A stretch of 49,269 nucleotides of DNA from an uncultured Prevotella sp. GTDB lineage: Bacteria > Bacteroidota > Bacteroidia > Bacteroidales > Bacteroidaceae. This document shows positions 23,629 through 32,390 of this stretch, piece after piece. The DNA is taken from the NCBI GenBank assembly GCA_945787895.1, contig CALZJQ010000006.1, forward strand, positions 1 to 49,269, in the 5' to 3' direction. The notes under the pieces were generated by a model. It saw nothing but the letters and a program-made list of their open reading frames with translations, was not told the origin of the DNA and made no database searches. The position numbers and the translations under genes are program-made. Position 1 is the first letter of the stretch, and the number at the start of each line of letters is the position of its first letter.

Positions 23629-24599
23629 TATTCAATGACTATTTTTATTTTGTCGAGACCTAAAGGATGGTTCAGCCAGTCTGTCGTGACTCCTATGACG
23701 GATATTATGACCACGATGAGCATCGTTGCCACGAAGGTATAGTTGGACAGTCGGGTGTCGGTCAGTGAGAAGAAATGCGCCGCCAAGGGGCAGACTGCCG
23801 TCACCATCACCGGCATGAGGCTGTGGGCATGGACAGGAGCAATCACAATGAAGGACATAAGGGTGAATGATACTGCCACAAAGGCATTGAGAAACATTCT
23901 TGTCCTTATCTTGTCCTTGTAGGCTGTCCTGAGGAAATGTATCCATCCTGTCAACAGGAGGCATGCTGAAAGGACATATTCCGTGAGCAATCCCACTGTC
24001 ACGGTGGAGTAGTCGAAGAAGGAATGCACGTCAGCCAACGGAAGGAAATGGCCTGTCAGCCGTTCGATTTCTCCTTTGTAAATGGCGTAAGGCAGGAGCA
24101 ACCAGTATGGAGTCACGATGCCAAGGAAGACCGCACTCAACCCTTTTGCCGACATGGCGTAGAGCGGTCGTGCCACGAGCAAGGCGAGCAAGGGTACGAA
24201 CCACAGTATCTGCACCGTGGCAAGGCTGGCAATGCCTATTGAGACGAATGCGGAGAAGATAAATCCTACGGCTTCTTTCCTCTGGTAAGTATGGAATATG
24301 CACAGGTAGAAGAATACGAAGCACAGCTGCAGGATGGCTTCCCTCAAGCCGTAACCCATGCTGAGCCCCATGACGGTAAGGAAGAGAAATGACGCTGACA
24401 TCATCCTCGACCTTATCCTTATGATGGCATTGCGGTTGTTTATCTCTGCCATCAGATAGGTAGAAAGGGCCATGAGCAGAAAAGGTATCCATTTGTTTTC
24501 TGATACTAATCCTGCAACAAGCCATATTGCCGTGGCAAAAAGCGCAGCCACCGGCAATGTAAGCCTACTTCCCGCTACCTTGTTCTGAAAGCGTTTCAT
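23628..24599 (-). CDS. Multi-pass inner-membrane protein of unknown function
   Basis: No firm family. The 323 residues form about nine or ten hydrophobic segments with short charged loops; the N-terminus is basic (KRFQNKVAGSRL). Loops such as AEINNRNAIIRIRSRMM and TYQRKEAVGFIF are positively charged and probably cytoplasmic. The gene starts 6 bases after purD and its stop overlaps the YqaA start, so it is firmly inside the operon. This kind of protein is often annotated as a hypothetical integral membrane protein in Bacteroidales. The neighbours (DUF2723, deacetylase, VTT protein) suggest an envelope role; that is inference. Confidence 0.82.
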   Translation of the reverse strand: MKRFQNKVAGSRLTLPVAALFATAIWLVAGLVSENKWIPFLLMALSTYLMAEINNRNAIIRIRSRMMSASFLFLTVMGLSMGYGLREAILQLCFVFFYLCIFHTYQRKEAVGFIFSAFVSIGIASLATVQILWFVPLLALLVARPLYAMSAKGLSAVFLGIVTPYWLLLPYAIYKGEIERLTGHFLPLADVHSFFDYSTVTVGLLTEYVLSACLLLTGWIHFLRTAYKDKIRTRMFLNAFVAVSFTLMSFIVIAPVHAHSLMPVMVTAVCPLAAHFFSLTDTRLSNYTFVATMLIVVIISVIGVTTDWLNHPLGLDKIKIVIE

Positions 24600-24605
24600 T
24601 ATGAT

Positions 24606-25964
24606 TTACAAATCGCTGCCTATGTCACGTCTGAAATATTTGTCTGTAAAGCAAATTTTCTGTGCCTCCTGGAAGGATTTCTTCAGAGCTTCTTCCTTGT
24701 CCTTTCCGTAAGAACTTACTGCTATTACGCGTCCGCCGTTGGTGACAACCTGTCCGTCCTTCTCTGCCGTACCGGAATGGAACACGATGCTTCCCTCTAC
24801 GTTTTCAATGCCCGTGATGGGGTAACCTTTCCTATATTCCTGCGGGTAACCGCCGCTTACGAGCATGACGCAGACTGCCGCACGCGGGTCAAACTCGACA
24901 GTTCTCTCTCCGAGATTACCCTCTGCAATACCTTCAAAGAGATCTACGATATCGCTTTTAAGGCGTAGCATGACGCTTTCTGTCTCAGGGTCACCCATGC
25001 GGCAGTTGTATTCTATTACCATTGGTTCGCCTTTCACGTTGATAAGACCGAAGAAAATGAAGCCTTTGTAGTCGATATTCTCTTCTGCCAGTCCCTCTAC
25101 GGTAGGACGTATGATGCGGTCCTCCACTTTCTTCATCCATTCTTTCGTAGCGAAAGGTACGGGGGTCACGCTACCCATACCGCCAGTATTGAGCCCTGTA
25201 TCGCCTTCTCCGATACGCTTATAGTCTTTTGCTTCGGGAAGAATCTTATAGTCTTTTCCGTCTGTGAGCACGAATACGGAGCACTCTATGCCTGACAGGA
25301 ACTCTTCGATAACCACTCTGCTTGAAGCGTTACCGAACATGCCACCGAGCATTTCCTTCAATTCCTTCTTCGCTTCATCGAGGGTGTCAAGGATGAGTAC
25401 GCCCTTTCCTGCGCACAATCCGTCTGCTTTGAGCACGTAGGGAGCTTGTAGAGTCTCAAGGAACTTCAGTCCTTCTTCGAGATGTTCTCCGTCGAAAGTT
25501 GCGTAAGCAGCAGTAGGAATGCCGTGACGCTTCATGAAAGCTTTTGCAAAATCCTTTGAACCTTCCAATACAGCACCCGCTTTTGATGGTCCGATGACAG
25601 GGATATTAGCAGTGCGGGCATCGTTTTTCAAATCATCATAGACTCCCTTTACGAGAGGGTCTTCTGGTCCTACTACGACCATATCTACCTTATTCTCTAC
25701 GATAAATGCCTTGATAGCTTCGAAGTCATCAGCTTTTATCGCTACGTTTTCTGTCACGCACTGTGGTGTGCAGTGACATCCAGCGCAAGGCATGCCGGCT
25801 GTTCCTGCATTACCAGGAGCAATATATAGTTTCTCGCACTTGGGGCTTTGTGCTATCTTCCATGCGAGTGCATGCTCACGTCCGCCATTTCCTAAAAGCA
25901 GAAGCCTTTCTCCTTTTGTCCTTTCCGTATTGCAGGAAAGGGATTTTTCTGTATTGCAACTCAT
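24606..25964 (-). CDS. purD: Phosphoribosylamine-glycine ligase (GAR synthetase)
   Basis: Second enzyme of purine synthesis: joins glycine to phosphoribosylamine using ATP. The GARS N-terminal domain opens with [16 protein letters not shown] (from residue 21), then an ATP-grasp domain ([16 protein letters not shown] and [11 protein letters not shown]) and the C-terminal domain. It is 452 residues, longer than the usual 420-430, for two reasons: an extra N-terminal segment holding SCNTE twice (residues 2-6 and 10-14), and an insertion after GNAGTAG with cysteines C60, C63, C65, C69 and H64. No ATG nearer to the GARS domain exists, so the extension appears real. The gene follows the DPP-like peptidase by 47 bases. 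Confidence 0.96.
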   Translation of the reverse strand: MSCNTEKSLSCNTERTKGERLLLLGNGGREHALAWKIAQSPKCEKLYIAPGNAGTAGMPCAGCHCTPQCVTENVAIKADDFEAIKAFIVENKVDMVVVGPEDPLVKGVYDDLKNDARTANIPVIGPSKAGAVLEGSKDFAKAFMKRHGIPTAAYATFDGEHLEEGLKFLETLQAPYVLKADGLCAGKGVLILDTLDEAKKELKEMLGGMFGNASSRVVIEEFLSGIECSVFVLTDGKDYKILPEAKDYKRIGEGDTGLNTGGMGSVTPVPFATKEWMKKVEDRIIRPTVEGLAEENIDYKGFIFFGLINVKGEPMVIEYNCRMGDPETESVMLRLKSDIVDLFEGIAEGNLGERTVEFDPRAAVCVMLVSGGYPQEYRKGYPITGIENVEGSIVFHSGTAEKDGQVVTNGGRVIAVSSYGKDKEEALKKSFQEAQKICFTDKYFRRDIGSDL

Positions 25965-26011
25965 CTTTTCTTATTTCTTATATTTGTTTGTTTCTTTCAG
26001 TTTCCTAAGTT

Positions 26012-28213
26012 TTATTTCAGGTAATCCTCGAAATATTGCGTGATACGTTGATGCAGATGCACGCTCTTGTGTCCCATCATGTTGTGTCCTTCACCAGGAT
26101 AAGCGAAGAAGTCTGGTTGTGTACCTGCTTCGCTGCACGCATTGAGGAACATCAGGCAATGTTGTGGTACAACAGTAGGGTCGTTCATGCCAGTGATAAT
26201 CTGTAGCCTGCCTTTGAGATTTTTAGCTTTATCGAGAAGTGATGCCTGTGCATACCCCTCCGGATTACTCATGGGAGTGTCCATATATCGCTCTCCGTAC
26301 ATCACTTCATACCATTTCCAGTCAATGACCGGTCCTCCAGCAACGCCGACCTTGAAGACATCCGGATAGTTTGTCATCAGTGATATGGTCATAAATCCAC
26401 CATAACTCCATCCGTGTACGCCGAGTCTGTCAGCATCTACGTATGGTAAGGACTTTAGGTATTCTACTCCGCACATCTGGTCTTTCATTTCTTCCTGACC
26501 GAGATGTCGGAAGGTGACCTGCTCAAAATCCTTGCCGCGGTTCTCCGAACCTCGATTGTCGAGTATGAATATGATATAGCCTTTCTGTGCCATATATGTC
26601 TCCCATGAGCGAGAGGCCCACAACCAACGGGCGTCCACGTTGTGAGCATGAGGTCCTCCATAGACGTAAACGACTGTAGGATATTTCTTCGAAGCATCGA
26701 AATCGGCAGGTCGCACCATGCGGTAATAAAGGTCGGTGATGCCGTCTGCTGCTTTTATCGAACCGCTGAGGTACTGCGGTATCTTGTAGCCAGCCCAGGG
26801 ATTGGCTGCAGTGAGATAGTTGACACGCTTTTTGTTCTGCGTATTGATAATGTCTATATTGTGCGGTATGTCAGGTTCGGAATATGAATCAAGGAGATAA
26901 AGTCCTGATTCTGAGAGTGTACCAGAGTGTACTCCACGTCCGTTGTCGATAAGGGTGCGCTTGCCTGTTTCTATGTTTACTGCAAAGAAATTCATCTGCA
27001 GCGGATGTATCTCGTTGCTAAGGATGATTACCGACTTTGTCTTCTGACAGAACCCTGCAATCTTACTCACCACGAACGCCCCTTTGGTAAGCTGTTTCAG
27101 CATTCTTCCTTCAGTGTTCATGAGATAAAGGTGCATATATCCGTCCTTCTGACTCCAAAGCAGGAACTTTTCGTTATCCCACGGCAGGAAAGAAATAGGA
27201 TGCAGAGGTTCTACATATTTCTCGTCTTTCTCCTCATAAAGGGTGCGCATTTTCTCCCCAGTCTCGACGGAATATTGGTCAAGGGATGTGTTGTTTTGGT
27301 CACGATTGACTTCAAAGAGGTAAATGGACTTGCCGTCGGGTGCCCACTGTATGTTGGTGAAATAACGGTCAGTAGGGTCACCTACATTGAGATAGACGCT
27401 CTTTCCGTCGGAGTCAGCTGTGGTATCAGCAATTCCGATGGTCACTTTGTGGCTCGTCATTCCAGCCATCGGGTATTTGTCGGGGGTGTGCTTTGCCACT
27501 CGCTCAAACAAATCTACCTGCGGATAGTCCGTCACCATACTCTGATCCATGCGATAGAACGCAAGTTTCTGCCCGTCGGGTGACCAGAACGTGCCTTTTT
27601 CGATGCCAAATTCGTTGCGATGAACAGCCTGACCATATACTATTTCCCTGCTTCCATCGTGATTGCCAACTTCCTTTTCCCTGCCGTCAGCATTGCGGAT
27701 AAAGAGGTTGTCGTCTTTCAGCAGGGCGTCTGCCTTGCTCTCTGCATTCCATTCGAGGGAACCGTTGCGTTGCTGGCTCCAGACGAGTTTCTTTGCCTTG
27801 AAGTCGATAATCATGCGTTTCTTGTCGTTGAAGACAAGGGCAAGTGTTCTTTTTGCGTAGGGAAACGAGGCATATAGCAATGACCTTACGACCTCGTTGC
27901 CTTCCAGTCCTGCCCATGAGTTGAGCTCTTCAAGGGTGAAAAGAGTCTTTTCGCCACCTTTTACCTTATTTATAATAGACACTTTCTCCACCTCGAGGCG
28001 CACCAGTTCATCGCCCCACCATGTGGTGTAGCGGTTTTCAGGGCGCATATTGCGGTAGTTCATGCCGCCGAAGTTGAGGTCTTCGAGGGAGAAAAGTTTC
28101 TCTCCTGCCACCTCTGGCTGTGCTTTGACAATGCTCATGCCCTCATTCTGCGCCATTATCATTCCAGAAGTGGAAATCATCAGAGCTGTAATTATTGATT
28201 TAATCTTCATCAT
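26012..28213 (-). CDS. DPP IV-like prolyl peptidase, S9 family, secreted
   Basis: Exported serine peptidase removing X-Pro dipeptides or related, about 733 residues. Signal peptide MMKIKSIITALMISTSGMIMAQ; N-terminal beta-propeller (DPPIV_N) to about residue 480; C-terminal alpha/beta hydrolase with Ser in GWSYGGFM (about S603), Asp in MNDPTVV (about D678) and His in GEGHNMMGH (about H710). The propeller contains the DPP4-type FDGSREIVYG-like segment NHDGSREIVYG. The frame is open to 28327, but that extension lies inside the upstream methyltransferase gene and lacks signal character; the ATG pair at 28213/28210 overlaps that gene's stop by 14 or 11 bases, indicating translational coupling. Periplasmic or surface location is expected. 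Confidence 0.93.
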   Translation of the reverse strand: MMKIKSIITALMISTSGMIMAQNEGMSIVKAQPEVAGEKLFSLEDLNFGGMNYRNMRPENRYTTWWGDELVRLEVEKVSIINKVKGGEKTLFTLEELNSWAGLEGNEVVRSLLYASFPYAKRTLALVFNDKKRMIIDFKAKKLVWSQQRNGSLEWNAESKADALLKDDNLFIRNADGREKEVGNHDGSREIVYGQAVHRNEFGIEKGTFWSPDGQKLAFYRMDQSMVTDYPQVDLFERVAKHTPDKYPMAGMTSHKVTIGIADTTADSDGKSVYLNVGDPTDRYFTNIQWAPDGKSIYLFEVNRDQNNTSLDQYSVETGEKMRTLYEEKDEKYVEPLHPISFLPWDNEKFLLWSQKDGYMHLYLMNTEGRMLKQLTKGAFVVSKIAGFCQKTKSVIILSNEIHPLQMNFFAVNIETGKRTLIDNGRGVHSGTLSESGLYLLDSYSEPDIPHNIDIINTQNKKRVNYLTAANPWAGYKIPQYLSGSIKAADGITDLYYRMVRPADFDASKKYPTVVYVYGGPHAHNVDARWLWASRSWETYMAQKGYIIFILDNRGSENRGKDFEQVTFRHLGQEEMKDQMCGVEYLKSLPYVDADRLGVHGWSYGGFMTISLMTNYPDVFKVGVAGGPVIDWKWYEVMYGERYMDTPMSNPEGYAQASLLDKAKNLKGRLQIITGMNDPTVVPQHCLMFLNACSEAGTQPDFFAYPGEGHNMMGHKSVHLHQRITQYFEDYLK

Positions 28214-29714
28214 TGTCACGGAAGTTCTTTTTGTATTTTCCTTCACGTCTTGCGTTTTTGCCGAACGACCTGCTGTCGCCTTTTCCCTCGCGTTTGCTGT
28301 ACTGTTTCTTTCCTCCACGATCCTCACGGTCGAAACGTTTACTGCTACGTTCGCTTTTGTCCTCTCGTGCGAAACGCTTGTGCTCAGTCTCGCGACGTTC
28401 TTCTTCGCGACGACGCTCTAAGGAGAGAAATTTGAATGAGCGAATGTCCTGCTCGCTGTTTTCCTCTTCTTCCCCGATACGCTTCTTAAACTCACGATTT
28501 TTGCGGAAACGATGCTTCTCGGCCATTTGCCGTTTCTCTTCTTCAGTCTTTACTATTCCGCCTTCAGCTCGAAAATCTTTGAAACTACCGTCGAAGAGAC
28601 AGTATTTGCGGAACTCACATTCTAAGGAACCGTTGTACAGAGGCACTTTCAGACTTGGCTTCAGTCGTATCTGCTCGAAGCATTCTTGTCGATAACTGAG
28701 AATCCATGCCTCGTTGTCCTTGAAATATTTCTTCAGCTTGTCGCCTATTGTCTTATAGAAAGCGAGGAGGTTTGGTGTGGAGATACGTTCACCATAGGGT
28801 GGGTTGGTCACCATGACAGCCTTGCCTTTATGTCCTTGAAAGTCGTTGAAATCCGCCTGCTCGATGGAGATGTATTTTGCAAGCCCTGCAGCACGCACGT
28901 TGAGCGCAGCGGTGTTGACAGCTTTCATGTCAATGTCGTAGCCGTATATCTGATGCTCAAACTCGCGTTCCTTGGAGTCATCGTTGTATATTTCGTCAAA
29001 GAGGTCGGCATCAAAGTCTGCCCATTTCTCAAAGGCAAACTCTTTGCGGAACACGCCCGGCGAAATGTTGCGGGCTATGAGCGCGGCCTCGATGGCAATG
29101 GTGCCCGACCCGCACATCGGGTCAATGAGGTCGCATTCTCCCTTCCATCCTGTCATGAGTATCATTCCTGCCGCAAGGACCTCGTTGAGAGGAGCTTCCA
29201 CGCTTTCCTGGCGATACCCCCTGCGGTGCAGGGACTCTCCGCTTGAGTCGAGGGACACCGTGGCTTCCCCCTCGGAAATGTGGACGTTGATGCGCAGGTC
29301 GGGATTGGCTACGGAGATGTTGGGGCGGTTGCCTGTTTTCTCACGGAATTGATCCACGATGGCATCCTTTACCTTGTACGTGACAAAACGGGAGTTGCGG
29401 AAATCATCCGAATATACTACAGAATCGACGGAGAACGTCTTTCCTTCGCCTATATACTGGCTCCAGTCTATCTTCTGCACCTCATCATACACCTCTTCGG
29501 CAGATGTTGCGGTGAAGGTGTAAATTGGTTTGAGGATGCGTATCGCTGTGTGCAGCTGGAAATTGGCACGATACATCATCTCCTTGTCTCCGGTAAAGCT
29601 CACCATGCGGCGACCTTTCTCTACATTATTGGCACCAAGTTCGATAAGTTCTGTCGCCAATACATCTTCAAGACCCATGAAAGTCTTGGCTATCATTCTA
29701 AATTCCATATCCAT
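28200..29714 (-). CDS. THUMP-domain 23S rRNA guanine-N2 methyltransferase (RlmL-type)
   Basis: SAM-dependent RNA methyltransferase of 504 residues. An N-terminal ferredoxin-like and THUMP region (about 1-160, GLEDVLATELIELGANNVEKGRR in parts) is followed by a Rossmann methyltransferase domain with DPMCGSGTIAIEAAL and the catalytic NPPYGER motif. It corresponds to the N-terminal enzyme of E. coli RlmKL, which makes m2G in 23S rRNA. The last 110 residues are a low-complexity tail of Arg, Lys, Glu and Asp, probably disordered and RNA-binding; this is longer than in most homologues. Starts at 29714, 29708 or 29696 are possible; all lie at or just after the stop of the serine acetyltransferase gene, so translation is coupled. 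Confidence 0.92.
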   Translation of the reverse strand: MDMEFRMIAKTFMGLEDVLATELIELGANNVEKGRRMVSFTGDKEMMYRANFQLHTAIRILKPIYTFTATSAEEVYDEVQKIDWSQYIGEGKTFSVDSVVYSDDFRNSRFVTYKVKDAIVDQFREKTGNRPNISVANPDLRINVHISEGEATVSLDSSGESLHRRGYRQESVEAPLNEVLAAGMILMTGWKGECDLIDPMCGSGTIAIEAALIARNISPGVFRKEFAFEKWADFDADLFDEIYNDDSKEREFEHQIYGYDIDMKAVNTAALNVRAAGLAKYISIEQADFNDFQGHKGKAVMVTNPPYGERISTPNLLAFYKTIGDKLKKYFKDNEAWILSYRQECFEQIRLKPSLKVPLYNGSLECEFRKYCLFDGSFKDFRAEGGIVKTEEEKRQMAEKHRFRKNREFKKRIGEEEENSEQDIRSFKFLSLERRREEERRETEHKRFAREDKSERSSKRFDREDRGGKKQYSKREGKGDSRSFGKNARREGKYKKNFRDNDED

Positions 29715-30630
29715 TTATCAGTTCCTCCACTTTGATGTGGGAACCCTTATACAGTTTTGAGTTTGGTTTTACATTTTGTGTTACCCACACACTGGCTCCT
29801 ATCACAGAGTTTTTTCCTATGGTAATTCTTCCGAGTATGGTGGCGTTGCTATATACTATTACGTTGTCTTCGAGTATCGGATGACGGGGTATGCCCTTTA
29901 TTGGATTGCCATTAGCGTCGAGAGGAAACGACAATGCTCCGAGCGTCACACCTTGATACAGTTTTACGTTGTCACCAATGATACAGGTGGCACCGATGAC
30001 CACTCCCGTGCCGTGGTCGATGGTGAAATGATGTCCGATGGTAGCACCGGGGTGAATGTCGATGCCAGTCTCCGAGTGGGCCAGTTCGGTAATCATTCTT
30101 GGTATGAGAGGCACATCGAGAAGATGGAGTTCATGCGCCAGTCTGTAGTTTACCAATGCCTTTATGACGGGGTAGCACGATATTATTTCTCCGAAGTTGA
30201 TAGCCGCAGGGTCTCCGTTATAAGCCGCCTCCACGTCTGTGGCAAGCAGTTTTCTTAAATGCGGGAGGCGTGACACGATGTTATTGGTTATCACCTTTGC
30301 CTTCTCACGCCTTTCCTCCCTTGTCTGCATTCCCTCCTCGCTTTCGTCAGAGAAACAGAGACCTGCGAGCACCTGGTCGCAAAGCAGCTTGTGAAGTCTT
30401 TCTACGCCGACACCGATATGATAGGGCAGTGTACTTCTATTGATGGATGATTGTCCGTAATATCCAGGAAAGATTATTGTTCTTGCCAGTTGCACTATCT
30501 CTGACAGAGCTTCTCCCGAAGGAAGCGGGTTGCCCTCCTGATGCTGGTGGAACAATCCTTTTATCGACTCGTCGGTCGATAGTTCTTCTACCACTTCAGT
30601 CAGTGTCTGTGTTGTCTTTGTAGTTGCCAT
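29698..30630 (-). CDS. Serine O-acetyltransferase (CysE/EpsC-type)
   Basis: Makes O-acetylserine from serine and acetyl-CoA, the precursor for cysteine. The 310-residue protein has an N-terminal helical domain (about 1-180) and a left-handed beta-helix of hexapeptide repeats, with GIDIHPGATIGHHFTIDHGTGVVIGATC (read in parts: DIHPGATIG, HHFTIDHG, GVVIGATC), GDNVKLYQGVTLGA and RHPILEDNVIVYSNATILG. The catalytic His-Asp pair lies in IDHGTGVVIG and the helical domain. Length and the long N-terminal domain fit the EpsC-type enzymes of Bacteroidales. It heads the long minus-strand run, with a candidate -7 box 27 bases upstream. No cysK lies in the window. Confidence 0.93.
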   Translation of the reverse strand: MATTKTTQTLTEVVEELSTDESIKGLFHQHQEGNPLPSGEALSEIVQLARTIIFPGYYGQSSINRSTLPYHIGVGVERLHKLLCDQVLAGLCFSDESEEGMQTREERREKAKVITNNIVSRLPHLRKLLATDVEAAYNGDPAAINFGEIISCYPVIKALVNYRLAHELHLLDVPLIPRMITELAHSETGIDIHPGATIGHHFTIDHGTGVVIGATCIIGDNVKLYQGVTLGALSFPLDANGNPIKGIPRHPILEDNVIVYSNATILGRITIGKNSVIGASVWVTQNVKPNSKLYKGSHIKVEELINGYGI

Positions 30631-30656
30631 TTCTTTTGTGAATACTAATTTGGTTA

Positions 30657-30664
30657 CAAAGGTA
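30657..30664 (-). promoter_or_regulatory. Candidate -7 box of the serine acetyltransferase operon
   Basis: On the minus strand TACCTTTG matches TAnnTTTG, 27 bases upstream of the ATG at 30630. A TTTG on that strand (30693-30690) is present at a 25-nt spacing, longer than ideal. Confidence 0.5.
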
Positions 30665-30967
30665 GTAAAAAAATATGAATGGAGAAAAGCAAACAGTGTG
30701 AAAAAATGTGTTTTTGCCCATAATAGGATAATTATCCATGTTGTCTATGACAAAACCATGCACTATTTCTCTAACTGAAAGTACTGGATAAACGCAATTC
30801 AGCAAGTCAGCCACCAATAGTTGGTCAATATGGAATACAGGTTGAAGATGATGAAAAATCTGCCGAAATAATGAGTTGTCCACATACTGGGATATATGCT
30901 TCGGATTAGTCTTTACGAAGCAATCTCTGCGTATTGTCGATGCCTCCGAAGTGATATGCCAATGATT

Positions 30968-31147
30968 ATTTTGTCCTATCCTCGCCTTTGGGTTTTCTTC
31001 TTTGTAATATGCTGTAAACCAATGTAATACCAAAAGCGTTGATATTGCATCGCAAAAGCATAGCTTTCGCATGGTAATATCAACGCTTTTACAATGCAAT
31101 ATCAACGCTATTACAGTGCAAAAGCGTTGATATTGTTTTTGTCCTAT
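30968..31147 (-). repeat. 180-bp structured repeat element, copy 2
   Basis: Bounded by TTTTGTCCTAT-type direct repeats at 30968-30979 and 31137-31147. Outer stem 31032-31046 with 31076-31090 (AAAAGCGTTGATATT, 15 bp), 29-nt interior. Read on the minus strand, length (180), stem offset (57 bases from the end) and interior length equal those of the copy at 11960-12139. The one stem difference, G in copy 1 and T here, is matched by C and A on the opposite arm. A further GCGTTGATATTG unit lies next to the right border. Confidence 0.85.
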
Positions 31148-31187
31148 TTTTCTTCACAAATTGAGCATTCAAGGCATAGATGTTTTG

Positions 31188-31259
31188 ATTATCCCAAATC
31201 GGTCATTAGAGCACAAGAAGTTTTGAACTTTTGTGGTCTAATGACCGATTTGGGATAAT
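31188..31259. repeat. 23-bp perfect inverted repeat
   Basis: ATTATCCCAAATCGGTCATT at 31188 begins a 23-base arm whose exact reverse complement ends at 31259. The 26-base interior can extend the hairpin further (CACAA...TTGTG). It stands 40 bases after the second 180-bp element and about 240 bases before the next promoter. No T-run follows, so a terminator role is uncertain. Confidence 0.8.
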
Positions 31260-31500
31260 ATCATTGCCAACCTTTTGAGAGGTATAACTGCATACTGACA
31301 TTTCCCAAAGAAATCAACTAATTCGGGTACAGGCCGTGGATATATCAAATGACACGTAGCTTGTTTTCAAAATATTATTTGTTGAACTCACGAAAAAATA
31401 TAATTATTAAATCATATATCTTTCATTTATTGAACCAGTCTCAAATCAGTATGTAGTGAAAAATTAACACAATTTGTGACAGATTGTTGTAATTATTCAT

Positions 31501-31508
31501 TATCTTTG
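31501..31508 (+). promoter_or_regulatory. Candidate -7 box of the nucleotidyltransferase operon
   Basis: TATCTTTG matches TAnnTTTG, 39 bases before the ATG at 31548. A TTTG at 31473-31476 is at a 24-nt spacing, slightly longer than the usual 19-21. Confidence 0.55.
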
Positions 31509-31547
31509 CAGAAGTTTTTAATTATTTAGGTAAAAAATAGATAAAAA

Positions 31548-32273
31548 ATGAAATTTGCAATCATCGCAGCAGGAGAGGGCTCGCGACTCACACAAGAGGG
31601 AATAAAGGAACCGAAACCGCTTGTAAAGGTGAGAGGAGAAGGACTTGTTGACAGATTGCTCCGCATCTTCACAGATTGTGGTGCATCCGAAATAGTTGTC
31701 ATCTGCAATAATCTCACGCCTTATGTCAGTGAGCATCTCTCCGATATAGAACAACACGGACTTGAAGGTAGAAAGATTCCGCTGCGTCATATCGTAAAGA
31801 CTACTCCAAGCTCTATGCACAGTTTTTACGAATTGTCCCCTCTCCTGGGAAACGAACCATTTGTCATGACAACGGTAGATACAATATTTCGTGAGGAGGA
31901 GTTCAGGGATTATATTCAGTGTTTTGCTACTTCACTGGCTAATGGAACGGCGGAGGGAATGATGGGAGTGACAGATTACATAGACGACGAAAAGCCTTTG
32001 TATGTCCGCACTGATGCTCAGAACAGGATAACGGGTTTCCTTGACACAGATACAGCGCACGAATGCAAATATATCTCTGGTGGTATTTATGGTCTTTCTG
32101 CATCTGCTATTGATACACTGCGACGCTGCATGGAGAGTGGGCAGAGTCGTATGCGTAACTTCCAGCGCGGACTTATTGACGATGGCAGAGAGCTTCTTGC
32201 ATACCCTTTTACCAAAGTCCTTGATATCGACCATGCCTCAGATATAGCAAAGGCTGAGGAATTGATGGGATGA
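31548..32273 (+). CDS. Nucleotidyltransferase-family protein (NTP_transferase)
   Basis: Cytoplasmic enzyme expected to couple a nucleoside triphosphate to a sugar phosphate or similar, 241 residues. The N-terminal Rossmann motif MKFAIIAAGEGSRLTQEG with the later KEPKPLVKV segment is the pyrophosphorylase signature (G-x-G-x-R and P-K-P). TTVDTIFREEEF supplies the metal-binding aspartate. It ends after the catalytic domain, without the left-handed helix found in GlmU. The exact substrate is not decidable. It begins a three-gene run with an ATP-grasp protein and an outer-membrane DUF5686 protein, which suggests synthesis and attachment of an unknown small molecule. Confidence 0.88.
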   Translation: MKFAIIAAGEGSRLTQEGIKEPKPLVKVRGEGLVDRLLRIFTDCGASEIVVICNNLTPYVSEHLSDIEQHGLEGRKIPLRHIVKTTPSSMHSFYELSPLLGNEPFVMTTVDTIFREEEFRDYIQCFATSLANGTAEGMMGVTDYIDDEKPLYVRTDAQNRITGFLDTDTAHECKYISGGIYGLSASAIDTLRRCMESGQSRMRNFQRGLIDDGRELLAYPFTKVLDIDHASDIAKAEELMG

Positions 32274-32378
32274 AGATTATAAGGTAGCGTGGTCGTATGG
32301 TTATGAGGAATGTACAAATAGCATAGAAAACCTCCAGTAAAATCATAGGCCGAAGAACCTTAAAACCGAAAAAAAAAC
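32274..32378. repeat. Imperfect inverted repeat, family B
   Basis: GGTCGTATGGTTATGAGG (32291-32308) and CCTCCAGTAAAATCATAGGC plus AACCTTAAAACCG (32331-32370) form imperfect complementary arms. It separates the nucleotidyltransferase and ATP-grasp genes, which are otherwise in operon-like order. Confidence 0.5.
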
Positions 32379-32390
32379 AACTCGCATAAA

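Larger units (their letters stand above)
30631..31547. other. 917-bp gene-free region between divergent genes
   Basis: The largest gap in the window. It contains the candidate -7 box of the serine acetyltransferase gene, a 180-bp structured repeat (30968-31147), a 23-bp perfect inverted repeat (31188-31259) and a candidate -7 box for the nucleotidyltransferase gene near 31501. Between about 30700 and 30960 one long frame on the minus strand exists, but its peptide is not recognised and it is crossed by the repeat. I see no credible protein gene. Confidence 0.65.

Noticed and set aside
25755-25790. CAGCH in PurD as a heme c binding motif.
   Set aside because: PurD is cytoplasmic with intact catalytic domains and no export signal, so heme c attachment is not expected; the match is probably chance.
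28214-28327. N-terminal extension of the DPP IV-like peptidase to 28327.
   Set aside because: It lies within the charged tail of the methyltransferase gene and would hide a normal signal peptide starting at MMKIKS.
30596-31105. 169-residue minus-strand frame upstream of the serine acetyltransferase gene.
   Set aside because: It runs through the 180-bp repeat and overlaps the serine acetyltransferase start; the peptide has no motif and uncommon codon choice.
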